Origin: Adiantum capillus-veneris
Lineage: Eukaryota > Streptophyta > Polypodiopsida > Polypodiales > Pteridaceae
DNA: 64,000 nucleotides
Assembly (NCBI GenBank): GCA_014529385.2
Contig: CM043964.1
Coordinates: 474,997-538,996, forward strand
Direction: 5' to 3'
Positions 1 to 10,711 of this stretch are shown in pieces. The notes under the pieces are model-generated. The model was not told the origin of the DNA, made no database searches, and saw nothing but the letters and a program-made list of their open reading frames with translations. The number at the start of each line of letters is the position of its first letter. Position 1 is the first letter of the stretch. The position numbers and the translations under genes are program-made.

Positions 1-3000
1 ACTGTATCGTATTTTTATGTTGTGTAGATTGCTTAAAGAGCACATACTACCAGCTGACAATGTGATGCCAGATTCCCGAGATGAAGCAAGAAAGATTTTG
101 AAAAACTTGGGGATGGATTACAATTCTATCCACGCTTGTCCTAATGACTGCATTCTTTTCAGAGGGGAATACATAGACATGGAGAAGTGTCCGAAATGTG
201 ATTCCGAAAGATATCGAGTAGATCTCCACGGGACAAAAATTCCACAAAAGGTTTTGCGACATTTTCCTCTGCTTCCTCGCATCAAGCATTTCTTCGAATG
301 TAAGTCCATGGCCGCCCTAGCATCATGGCATGAGGAGAATAAATCTTCGGATGGTGTGTTACGAATTCCTGCAGATTGCGCAGCCTGGAAACATATAGAT
401 GGAACATGGTCGGATTTTGCCAGGGAAGCTCGAAATTTGCGCTTAGGCCTGGCTATGGATGGCGTAAATCCATTTGGTCAAAGATCAACATCTTACAGTG
501 TATGGCCCGTTGTCATCGTCAACTACAACATTCCCCCGTGGTTGACTACGAAGAAGGGGCACCTATGGCTAAGCTTGATTGTGCCAGGGTGATATAAAGT
601 GGGGAATATGGATGTGTATCTTCGTCCACTATTGGAAGAGCTACAACAATTGTGGATTGGCATAGAGGTGGTGGATATGAGCCGACACATAGGACGACGG
701 AATGCTTTGATCAGAGGCATTCTAATGTGGACCATGCATGACTATCCCGGGCTAACAGAATGCTCAGGTGATCTATTAACACTCCTCACTCAGACACTGT
801 GAATCTCGTTTTTTCCCATAGTTGATCTATTATCATGTGTATACATGCAGGGCTTCAAACAAGCGGATACAGAGCATGTGTCACATGTGGACCTAGACTA
901 AATGCACGAAGGGCGCCCTCACTGAAGAAGCAAATCTACGAAGGTCATCAAGCGTATCTTCCAGAGAGTCATGTGTTACGCGACGGCTTTTTGGGAAGAG
1001 AGCCACCAAGGATGTCTGCACAAGCATGGTTAGAGCAGAAGGAGATGTGCGATGACGGATTGCCTCCAGGGATGAAGAGACTATCTCTATGGTACGAGTT
1101 ACCATACTGGCCCCGACTCATGATCAATCACTTGCTCGATCCAATGCACATATTCAAGAATGTGGGTAATCTACTATGGGACCATCTGACCGGTAAGAAA
1201 GATACTTTGGGAGCCAGAGTTGACCTTAGAAATGTGGATCGTATGGAGCAATATTGGCCGCAAACAGCGTCTGATGGATCGATAAAACTCCCTAAAGCAC
1301 CATGGATTTTCACAGGAGCCCAAGAACGCAAAGTAAAAGAGACCATTCGATCTTTGCGGACCCCCACTGGCGTAATGCACTCGCTCCGAGCGTGTTTTAC
1401 TAAAGAAGGAAAGCTTACCGGTTTGAAGTCACACGATTGGCATAAAATGTGTCAGGTACGTTCATAGTGGACTTTAATATTATTGCTGCACATACTTTAC
1501 AGTTTATTTTACCGATTGCCATTGAGGGATGTTTGTCTCTCGACATCCGTAACACAATCTACAAACTTGCAAAGCTGGTGCAATGGATCTCACAAAAGGA
1601 GATCAACGTAGACTCCATACCATTCGCCAAACTAAATTCTGCGGAGCTTGTGTGCATGTTTGAGAAACATTTTCCTACTACCATGCTAACCATTCAGGTG
1701 CATCTTCTTGTTCACATAGTTGATGAGGTGGAAATAGCTTGCACAGTTCATTCCAGATGGATGTTCTTCTTAGAACGTTTCATGAAAACGCTTAAGGGAT
1801 ATGTGCATCAAAAGGCACGTCCGGAGGGTAGCATGGCAGAAGGTTGGTTGGTATCAGAGTCCGTAGTGTACATTGGAGAGTGGCTAGACGGATTTGATAA
1901 AGCCCGGGACACGCTATGGCAAACCATAGATGATGAGCGCATATCTGGGATTGTCATGTGCAATCTCGGTGTTGAGAAGAAGATAACGGAAGATCTAGAG
2001 GCTAAAATCAACCGATTTTGCATGCTTCACAATCCACTGATGCAAAAGTGGATTTCACAATATGAGGATGCAAAGCAAGAGCGACAAAGGGCATGAATCG
2101 AGTGGAGACGGGGAAGACGACCACCGATGCACTATCCGACGGTTCTGGAGAGCCTACCAACCTTCATGAGCTTAAGATGGTTGTACAACCAATTGAAAAG
2201 CGCACAACAATGCGGTGATGAAGTGACTGAGGAAGAGTGGGAGTACTCTTGGGGTTGCGCGACCAAGGTAAGTTTGCAATGTACGACTAGCTAGTGACTT
2301 TATTTCTAAATGTTTGAACGGCCACACATAATCTTTGTTCGTTGTAGTATAAGTCATACACAGCAGTATGGTGTAAAGGTCGACATTTTAGGGTGGAACG
2401 AATTGACAAAAAGCGTTTTACTCAAGATTGTGGAATCATGGAAAAATTTGAACAGTCTAGTCGACGACGTTCCTCTGATGCAGATCTTGTGGTGGCGGAA
2501 CTCACTTACTTCAGCACGCTGCAAGAGATTTTGAGGATCGATTACAGAGGATTTTTTGTCGACTTGTTCGACGTGCAATGGTTCAAGATAATCATGGAGG
2601 GTCGCAACACTACTGTGCGTAGAGGAGAGTCTGGTTTTCTTGAGGTGGATTCTACTAAGAAATGGACTGACCTAAGAGACACTTTCGTACTACCAGAGCA
2701 TTGTGAACATGTAAGTATGTAAATAGTTAACATCCCCCTTTTACAAGTTATGTGCTTGAAAGCTCTCATGTAAGTTATGTGGCTCTGGCAGGTAATATTT
2801 CATCCTACAAAGTCTACATCAAACTGATGGTACGTCATAGAGGTAGCCCCTCGTAGTGCAAGGATGTATGAAGGCTACCATGTGCCAATCACAACGGCAT
2901 CAATGGAGGAGATCAGAGAAGATGCTCAATCAGAAGCCACTGCGGTGGTGCCAGACGAGCATCAAGATGCTACTACTCTATATGGGGTGCATGCAGAGGA

Positions 3001-3102
3001 GCTACAAAATGAAATAGAGGATATGTGTTTAAACGGAGAGCTCTATATAGATATAGGAAGTTATGCTGAGTTATGCGAGGATGAGAGAGAGATCTCTTAA
3101 AG
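1..3102 (+). pseudogene. CACTA (En/Spm) transposase, TNP2-type, with DUF4218 and DUF4216 regions; 5' end outside window
   Basis: Degenerate DDE transposase gene of a CACTA DNA transposon, entered mid-gene at base 1. The first 600 bases encode a TNP2 segment with the cysteine pattern CPNDC...CPKC. DUF4218 follows at about 1503-2096 (motif LPIAIEGCLSLDIR, then MFFLERFMKTLKGYV) and DUF4216 at about 2346-2800 (YRGFFVDLFDVQWFK). GT-AG introns that keep the frame are visible at 768-850, 1456-1502 (only 47 bp, short for a plant), about 2270-2345 and 2711-2791. After splicing, three in-frame stops remain: TGA at 590-592, TGA at 2094-2096 and TGA at 2825-2827. The frame then runs on to the stop at about 3100. 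The order TNP2-DUF4218-DUF4216 is the standard plant CACTA arrangement. The copy cannot make a full transposase without read-through. Confidence 0.9.
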
Positions 3103-3347
3103 CCACAAATATTGTATTTGAACAATTTTGCTCCGTGTTGTAAAGCTCTGTATAACGCTTTTTTCTACTCGCGCTCACATCTTTTGATTGAAAATTCTGA
3201 GTTTTCGACTTGCCTCTTCTATCACTCAATTCATTGCGTCATTGTATTTATATGCATCATTACGTCATTGTATTTAATGGTCTTTGCGTCATTGTCTACT
3301 CTATTCATTCAATATTAAGTTTAAATATTCGTGTGTTTAATGCAGGT

Positions 3348-4316
3348 ATGGATGATGAGGAGTTTCTTTCTTCTTTGTCACCACAGCAGAGACAGTGGTA
3401 CGTGGAGCGTCATCGCTCTGGCGCATCATCGCGCGTTCCTACTCCATCCGCATCTCCCTCTATTTCGGAGCATTCGGCGCGCTCCGAAGCTTCGGCGTCG
3501 ACGAGACGAGCTTCACACTCGTCTAGACACCAGCGCTCTAGTGGTGGCGATGGCGGTTGTTGTGGGGATTCCGCCACCAATGCCTCCACACCGCCTCGTG
3601 TTCGACGAGGCTCTTTATCCTCCCCTTCTTTGCTCGCCCCCACACCAGCCACAGCATCGCCATCTACGCCAGGTTTTGCACGGCTGACTGCTCCTAGCAG
3701 CTACACACCTCTACCTACTCCGCCAGGGGACACCCCACTCGACACTCCTTGCTTCGGGGCCCAAACGCCGGTGGAGACACCTGACATCCGTACCCCCATC
3801 GACACGCCGCTAGAGACCCCTACCGAGACACCCAGGTTCACGCGTCACCGGCCAGAGGGCTTGCCTTACTCCGTCGACTTCAGCGGCGGCATCATCATGG
3901 ATGATGACGGCAAGAAGGTGATCTCGCGCATGCGTGGTCTTTGCTCTCAGTTGTTTAGACACTGCATACTAAACAAATGGAGTGAAGTACCAAGTGATTT
4001 AAAAAACAGAGTCATCAGCATACTTCGTGATGAGTTTCCCGTTCCAACACGGGATCAACGCTTCAATGAAGACTTGATGAAGATTCGAATGCGCGAATAC
4101 TGCAAGCACAAGCGTTCCAAAGTGTAAAAAGTAATCAAGCATGGGTGGAACAGGCCAGATTGGCTGGCCAAAGAAGATTGGAAGAATGCGAAGAAAGCAG
4201 CGCGCGAGAATCCCGACAAGTGGAAGCAACAAAAGGATGCAGCCAGAGCGCGAGTAGAGGCAAGGAGCTTGCACCACTTGGGGAGCGGTGGATGGGCATC
4301 ATTTGAGGCCGATTTT
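3348..4316 (+). pseudogene. CACTA second ORF (Ptta/En/Spm-like, TNPA-type DNA-binding protein), broken
   Basis: Begins at ATG 3348 just after an acceptor-like AG (tgcag at 3341-3345). The first ~190 residues are Ser/Pro/Thr/Arg-rich with short TP repeats (DTPLDTP, ETPTETP) and are probably disordered. They are followed by a globular region with MRGLCSQLFRHCIL and HGWNRPDWLAKEDW, typical of plant CACTA accessory proteins that bind subterminal repeats. A TAA at 4125-4127 interrupts the frame, but the same frame continues (KVIKHGWNRPDW...) to a clear donor site at 4316/4317 (gattttgtaagt). Later exons were not found. It lies 250 bp after the transposase in the same direction, as expected for one CACTA unit. 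Confidence 0.75.
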
Positions 4317-4599
4317 GTAAGTGTTTTCGCATTGCTCTTTATGTTTGATAGTTTAGGCATGGCTCTTTTAATTACCTGCATTCTCTAAAATTGTGCCAAT
4401 ACTTGTATTAAACGAAATTGCTATTGCGATCGTTTCACATTGAGATGTGCAGCTACTCACGTGAGTCAAGGTGCTTTCCGTTAAATACCAATTTGTCAGT
4501 ACTTTGTTACTCAATCTTACTCCAATGTGGTGTGAAACCGGTAGTACATTTTTTTTAATGTTTTTATGCCCTGCCTAGTCTGTTGGTCACATGCACACA

Positions 4600-4815
4600 G
4601 ATGCGCCGATTTAGGCAGTGTGTAAATCCTCGTCTTGGTGTAGATTCGCCGATTTAGGAAACACCATTTATCTGTGCAGATCCGCCGATTTAGGCATCAT
4701 ACTTACAAATTGCAAAGTCACAATGGTAAATGCAGATTCACTGATATCGACAGCATTAGTGCAGATTCGCCGATTTAGGAATTACATCTTATTGGTGTAG
4801 ATTCGCCGGTTGAGG
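4600..4815 (+). repeat. CACTA subterminal repeat cluster
   Basis: Five copies of a 16-bp motif close to GATTCGCCGATTTAGG lie in the same orientation at 4600-4615, 4643-4658, 4679-4694, 4764-4779 and 4800-4815 (the last reads GATTCGCCGGTTGAGG). A decayed sixth may sit near 4734. Clustered short direct repeats near the ends are the known binding sites of TNPA-type proteins in En/Spm elements, so these fit the CACTA ORFs immediately upstream. I could not find the terminal ...TAGTG and its 3-bp duplication downstream. Confidence 0.75.
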
Positions 4816-5443
4816 CAACACCAATCACAAAATCATGCTGCAGTGGCTGGCCACCACTGTAACTGGTATGATTTTGTTACCCGGGTATAGAATGAAAGTG
4901 ATTTTGGATTTGGACTTATATTGTGGAATTGGAATTGGATTGGGATTTGGTATCTGATGATTACTTTATCACGGCAGTGTTTATGTGATGAGACTTGACA
5001 TTATGAGACTGATGATGAGTGTGACCAATGATATCCTGATTCATCAGGGTATGACATATACTGCTTATTCTAGTGGTATGGCACACTAGACTAGGTAGTA
5101 TGTGAATGACGCCGGTCATAAGCTAATGTTGTTTAGTTTCATAAATTTTTCTTTTATTATGTGATGTTTTTGACACAACATACTAATCACTGTTTTTGAC
5201 AAGTATTGTTTGCAGATTTTTATCTTCGCAACTGAGGACAGTTGCTTTCCAACAGAGAGGTATGTTATAGAAATGATATTTTATGATTTATTGCAGCTGA
5301 CAGGTGGAAAAGACTAGACCCAGCTTGGCCTATGCAAACGTATTTGTATATCATGTACATTTTATTATTCAAGTGCTCTTTTATGAGCTTTGGCCAATTA
5401 TGACCGACCGGCCAGTTTGTACTGACTTTGACCATTCAAGAAT
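4816..5443. other. Intergenic stretch, nothing recognised
   Basis: AT-rich sequence without a supported ORF. It may include the eroded terminus of the CACTA element. A short imperfect inverted repeat (cagtgg...ccactg) sits near 4840-4859, the only structure seen. Confidence 0.4.
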
Positions 5444-5453
5444 CTATAAATTA
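5444..5453 (+). promoter_or_regulatory. TATA-like box of an unassigned promoter
   Basis: CTATAAATTA at 5444-5453 is followed about 30 bp later by a G-rich start region and then a pyrimidine-rich leader (about 5515-5635, ctctcctcttccctc). This layout is common for plant core promoters and for LTR U3/R junctions. It points towards the coiled-coil ORF beginning near 5718. Confidence 0.4.
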
Positions 5454-5717
5454 AATACGTGCAAGAGGGAAATGGTCACTCTTGCATGGGGGGAGATTGT
5501 ACCCAGTGCTTGTGTCTTGTTCTCTCCTCTTCCCTCTTCTCTCTCACCGTGCCGACGTAGCACTCCGCTCTAGGAGGTGCGCCTGCACACGTTCTCTTCC
5601 TCTCTCTCCCTCGTTGTCTCTCTCTATTCGAGGTGTCAGGTATGCAGATTTGTTCATTTATGCTTCATAGTATGTTGTTTCGGATATTTTGCAGGGCTCT
5701 ACGCTTTTCGACTGTAG

Positions 5718-6296
5718 CACAAGGACCAGCTTAAAGTTAAAGATCAAACCATCCAGCGGCTACGGGAATCTCCTGCCACAGTCAGAGCTACTAGCTCGAC
5801 TCACAGCACTACAGAAAGCCAGATCTATGAAGAACAAATAAAAGAGCTTCACCAAAAGTTGACTTTAGAGAAAAAGCAAAGGTTGATGATGGCAGAAGGG
5901 TCGGTGGTTATGCAAACACGCATGGACTAAGAGAAGAAAGCAGTGCAAGAGGAGCTAGAAATTATCAAGAGAAATCTAGAGGAGGCGGAGAAGATAAACA
6001 CCGAGTTGAATGACCTTCTCGTGAACATGGGAGAAGAAGCTGAAGCAGGGAAACAGACACTCCTAAAGCAGATAGAAGAGCTGAAAGGACAACAGGCAGA
6101 AGAGCAGGCAGGCACAGGGCTGGCATCCATGGAAGGCATAGACCTAGAGAATGTGGCAGATCCTTTGGACACACCCATGCAAGAGGAAATCCTAGTAGGA
6201 CCCTCTCAAGATCCACAAGATCTGACACAAGAAGAGGAAGAGAAGCTGCGCAAGGCCATAGAGATAGAAATCAAAGAAACGGCCAAGGAAGACTAG
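5718..6296 (+). pseudogene. Coiled-coil, glutamate/lysine-rich ORF with one internal stop
   Basis: An open frame runs from just after a TAG at 5715-5717 to the stop before 6297, broken once by TAA at 5928-5930. The product is strongly heptad-like (EEQIKELHQKLTLEKKQR; EELEIIKRNLEEAEKINTEL) and ends in an acidic tail. No enzyme motif is present. It lies just left of the gypsy F LTR and reads in the opposite direction to gypsy F. It resembles in style, but not in alignable sequence, the coiled-coil frame gypsy F carries after pol, so it may be the accessory ORF of another, lost retroelement. A host gene fragment is the alternative. Function unknown. Confidence 0.5.
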
Positions 6297-6639
6297 GAAT
6301 GGGAGTAGAGGGTTTTTAAATCGATGACCATTCAGAAGATCGACGCCAGCAACCTCCGGCGTGAATGGATACACCCCTCTCTCCCATATCCTTGATAAAG
6401 TACGAAGCCGCCACCATCAACAAGAGGATTAGAGAAGAGCCGACAGTGCCACTCTACACAACAGATATCTCCCTGAAGGGGCCCAATTGATAGTCGACTC
6501 CCAGCCCAAGTGGAGAAAGGCATGGCTGACGAAGTATCCACAGTACCTAACCTAATGATGTAGAGAGATAACCTAATCTTTTGCCCTCTACCAATGATAA
6601 GGACGTGGAAGGCCCAGGAGATACTACAAAGAAGCTAAC
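6297..6639. other. Flank of gypsy F, no gene seen
   Basis: No supported coding sequence. The last bases before the LTR are ...gctaac. They do not match the bases after the right LTR (tgctg), so no target-site duplication is visible. Confidence 0.4.
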
Positions 6640-7088
6640 TGGAATTGGAGTTGATCTCTTGAGACAGCTAATTCCAGTGTTGAAGGATTTCAGCTACTAG
6701 TGTGGGGAGATTTCAGGCAGCATACTAGACACAAATCAGAGACTAGACTGAAATGTGGATACTGAAATAAGAATCAGACTTATAGATTGAAATAAGGTTC
6801 AGATTCAGAAGACTGGTTGAGAAGTAAGTATCACTGAAATATATGCCATGATTGAGATTATAGATCAAGATTACAACAAATATGATTACAGAGAGAAAGT
6901 ATAGCCGACAATACTGCCACTGATGCTCAATTACAATTATAGCCCAAAGCGCTAATACAAGTGATAACAATTGCCAACCCCGATAATGATGTAATGGGCC
7001 CTATTTATACACTTCGGGTTTACTATAGTAATTACTCTAGTAATTACTAAGTAATTCGTTGCCCATCTTCTAAGAACACATTCCCACA
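6640..7088 (-). repeat. Gypsy F 3' LTR
   Basis: 449 bp beginning TGGAATTGG and ending TTCCCACA on the plus strand, matching 15899-16352 along its length. Because the element is reversed, this left copy is the 3' LTR. It carries about 13 bp extra near 6865 and another short extra piece near 7033 relative to the other LTR. Confidence 0.88.
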
Positions 7089-7112
7089 TTCTACATCCTT
7101 TCCTTCTGTCTT
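7089..7112 (-). promoter_or_regulatory. Gypsy F polypurine tract
   Basis: Immediately inside the 3' LTR the plus strand is pyrimidine-rich (tcctttccttctgtctt), so the element's sense strand has a purine run (AGAAGGAAAGGA). This is the expected place for plus-strand priming. Confidence 0.6.
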
Positions 7113-7374
7113 GAATTTTGGCAAGATTCCAAAATTTCTGAAAAAATCCCTTCGGATTCTCATGTGAGACTGAAAAATCCATCGTCTGGTTCTGGTGTGA
7201 ACTGAAAAAATCCATTGTCTTGTTCAGATGTTGGGGTGTAGGAGTTCAAGAAGGAACAAGGATTGCAGGAGGCAGCGGAAAAGGCCAAGGTGGAGCTGTC
7301 ACCAGGCCAAGGTAGAGCTGCCATCTCTCCCTGCCTACTGAGAAGAAAAGTCGCCATTGAATTGTGAGATGGAA

Positions 7375-10300
7375 CTACCAAGTATCCTTCCATTGGACCC
7401 TCTTCCTTTTGCCTTTTCTCTTTGACCGGGATGGTGCCTGAGAAGTCCCAGCACCAGCATTCTCCTTCTGAATCAGTCGGTAAATGGCCTCCTGCTCAAG
7501 CTGATCCCACCGGTCTGTGGTCATCTCTACCTCATAAGGCGTGAGAGAATGATAGGTTTTGGTGTCAGGATCATAGAGTGTACGCCTGCCCTTACTCAGT
7601 CTGGTTCTGGCCAACTTATGACAATGCGAAGCAGTATGGAGCCATCCTTCTGGAAGAGGCTGATTTGTTTTGACTCGAGCTTCGAAAATAATCTCAGCCA
7701 TCTCCCTGTACTGTGGTGCCAGACCCGGCTTTGCTGCAATGTCTTTTCTCAGGCAGTTTGGAAGATTCGACCGTAAGCTATAGCAACTGATTAGTAATCC
7801 TGGTCAATCCTCTAACCTGAATCTTCCACTGGCCCATACACAGCTGAATCCTATGCAGCTCCTCTTTCATTGCCTGAATGTCATTGATTTGGAGAGCACC
7901 ATTGAGCAATGTCTTCCAAGTCTTCCATTCCACAGTTGATCGCTCATACCAATCCTGAAGCTCATCAGTTATTTTGAAATATGTGAGTCGATCAACTAGT
8001 TCTTGATGTTGAGGATACAGCACTGGAAAGAATCTTGGCAGCTCAGTTTCTCTTGCTTGCACAACATACAAGAGAACTGGAGAATCAGACACAAATTCCA
8101 AGAAATTGAGAACAGCCTAGTTCTCCTACTGTATCATCTTTCTGGTGATTCTCACTAGCTGGAACAGGGTTCGGAGAGCAGTTGCATGTGCTCTTACTGA
8201 CATTCGCGTTTGAGGTCCTCTGCTAGTGGCTGTCTGGTCCTCAAGGATGGCTTTGACTCTCTGATCCAAAACACCTCTGGCAGCTTGCATTTGTACCAGA
8301 ACTTCCTTGAGTTGTACCCTAACATACTTCATACATCGGTAAGTTGGTTTGTTACCCACCAGCAGAAGTTCTAGTTCTAGAGCCAAGGACCGAAAATCTG
8401 CAGTAGATTGCCTTTGCCAGTGCGGGTTTGCCGCTTTCTCATCATCATTGAGTATCCATTCCGGAACTCATTCCAATAGCTTGGCTGTACTCGGATGCGC
8501 AGGTAGTCTCCAAGCTTCTTTATCATGGAAAGCAGCTGATTTCCAATGTTCTACCATTTCCCTGGCTCTCACATATAGTCTTTGAAATCTTTCCAAGTCA
8601 GACCAGAGAGCATCATCTTCCAGATACTGTCTAGTGATAAAGGCCTGTTGATGTCTCAGTTGCTTATTCAGAGTAATGAGCTACAGTGAATGCTGAGGAT
8701 CAATCTCACTGGTCCCTCATCCTGAACTTTCATTTTCCCTTTAGCCTCTTTGCTGTGATGGGACTGATCAATTGGCTGATTCCCAGTGTTACTAGGCTGT
8801 TGCTCTTCAGTGTACAGATTACCCGACTGGTGCTCTTTATCCTGTCCTTCATGCTGACCCTCATTCTGATCTGGATGGTCTGGCTGTGACTGGCCTCCTT
8901 CATCTAGCCTTGTCCCACCAGTACCTGGTCCTGGAGGTGGATATGGTGCTGGGGCATCATCATCGTCCTTCGTATGCCCAGTTTCTTGATCATCCTCCTC
9001 CTGATCAGCTTCATCTTCTTGATCTTCTTCATCCTCATCCGAGGAATTCCGTTGCTCAATATAATCCATTATAGCTTGCTTCATCAGAGCATTATTGAAC
9101 TCACCCACCTTGTCCTGCAAATCGCTCTGCATACTTTCCATCAAGGACTTTAAATTTTCTAAGTCAAAAACAGCATTTCTTGATGGGTTTAAAATTTCAG
9201 ACAAGCTATTGTAGATGTATCTGTCACTCAGCGAATGCTTCAGAGCTGTATGGTGCAATAGCAGCTTTCTGAATTCTTCCCGCTTCATCCTGAGCATTGT
9301 TTTCGCTCGCTCAGCAGCTCTCAGTGCTTCATTCCTTTGACTTTTCATGATCATGGTTTTAGACTCAGCCTTAGCCAACTTTTTGTTCAACAACTCCTGA
9401 GTCATCTCTGATTGATCTTCCAGTACCCTATGTTGTATGTTATGCATTTCCTAGGCTTTCTGGAGTGTTTCAATCTGATGATGTGCTTCTGCCAAATCAG
9501 CTTTAAGCTTTTTGACTTCGTCTTCTGATCCAGCAGCCTCCACCAATTGTCCCATACAACTGACAATGGTATTCCAAGAAGATTGTATCAGTACTGAACA
9601 TCTGTCTTTGACCGTGGTTGGATCAGAATCAATAGGTTCATATATTGTCACTGGAGCCTCGTGGGGTAAAGTTGCATAATAAGCTGTGCTGAGGAGAAGA
9701 TTCCCTCTTAATTTCTGAGTTTGCATTTGTTGCTGCAACTTATCCTGTTTTACCAGTTGTAGAGGATATTCAGTAATGGCAGGAACTCCACCAGACAAAG
9801 TTGAGAATGGTGGACCTTTCCCTTTGTCCCCTGACTGGTCCGTTATCTTTTCAACAATGGCTGGCTTGACATGATCTTTCCCAGATACAGTAGCAACTGT
9901 ATTTTTGACAACTGGCTGATCAGGCACAATCTTCTAAGCAGATTGCTGCTCAGTTTTACTCATCTCATCTTTCTCAGTGCTCACTGCCTTAACCTGGCTT
10001 TCTATTTGCTTCAAAAATTCACTAATTTTTGTTAGTGTGATTCTTGGCTTCTTTGAACTACTAGCTTCTTCTACAGTGGCTTTCCTTTTCAGGTCAGTAG
10101 AAATCGTTTGACAGTTTGCTTCCTCGTCATCTGAGAACAGTTCAGCCCGCTTCACCTGCTCATTAACATCTGCAGCAGTAGCCCAATACAGGAATTTCCA
10201 AACATACCATGCCTTGAAAATAGTTTGAGATTTCAGCTTGGCAGTCTGTTGGAGTACATTATGCGAGAGTATTTGACAAAGGTTGATATGGACTTGTGGA

Positions 10301-10671
10301 TCCAGTATCTTGGCCAACAGCATAGCAAAAAAAAATTCTGACACATATGTTGGGTTGTTCTTAAGGCTTACTGCTTCGGCTACAAACCTGTAAGCAGTTG
10401 AGGCTTCCAGTCCAGCTAGTGGAACTTCTTTAGCACTTGCCTTATGCTTCTTTCTAGCCGTTTCATCCTCCTTCAGAGCGATACTTATTTTATGCGTAGT
10501 TGCCACAAACGGTTTGGTCTCATTAGGCATCCGAAATGAAAATGCAATGGCTTCAGGTGTCACTGACACCTTCCTACTATTTACTATAGCACTGCTAGTT
10601 TCAGCATCAAAGGTGTCAAGAACTTGCTTGATGATATCTGAATCAAAAGCAATCCTTGTAGCTTGCAACAC
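7375..10671 (-). pseudogene. Gypsy F accessory frame after pol: long coiled-coil/acidic protein, no known domain
   Basis: A roughly 1100-codon reading frame on the minus strand, broken into pieces. Segments starting at 10671, 9927 and 9447 are all in one frame, separated only by single stops (9934-9936, about 9448, about 8668). After a frameshift it resumes at 8386-7778, and after another at 7701-7375. The N-terminal ~245 residues look globular and end in basic nuclear-signal-like patches (LKRKATVEE, KKPRITLTK). The middle is coiled-coil (EDEVKKLKADLAEAHHQIET; NKKLAKAESKTMIMK) with a strongly acidic tract (SSDEDEEDQEDEADQEEDDQ) and a Pro/Gly stretch. No transmembrane segment or signal peptide is evident, which argues against an envelope protein. 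Its place after pol matches the extra ORFs known in some Tat/Athila elements, but I do not recognise the family. Confidence 0.7.
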
Positions 10672-10711
10672 AACTAGCAGATCCCAGAGTTGTAGCAGAG
10701 TGATTGCATGA

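Noticed and set aside
3112-3347. Short hydrophobic ORF between the two CACTA genes
   Set aside because: AT-rich intron or spacer translation; sits before an acceptor-like site and has no conserved motif.
7375-10671. Calling the gypsy F accessory frame an envelope protein
   Set aside because: No signal peptide, transmembrane segment or cleavage motif seen; the content is coiled-coil and acidic.
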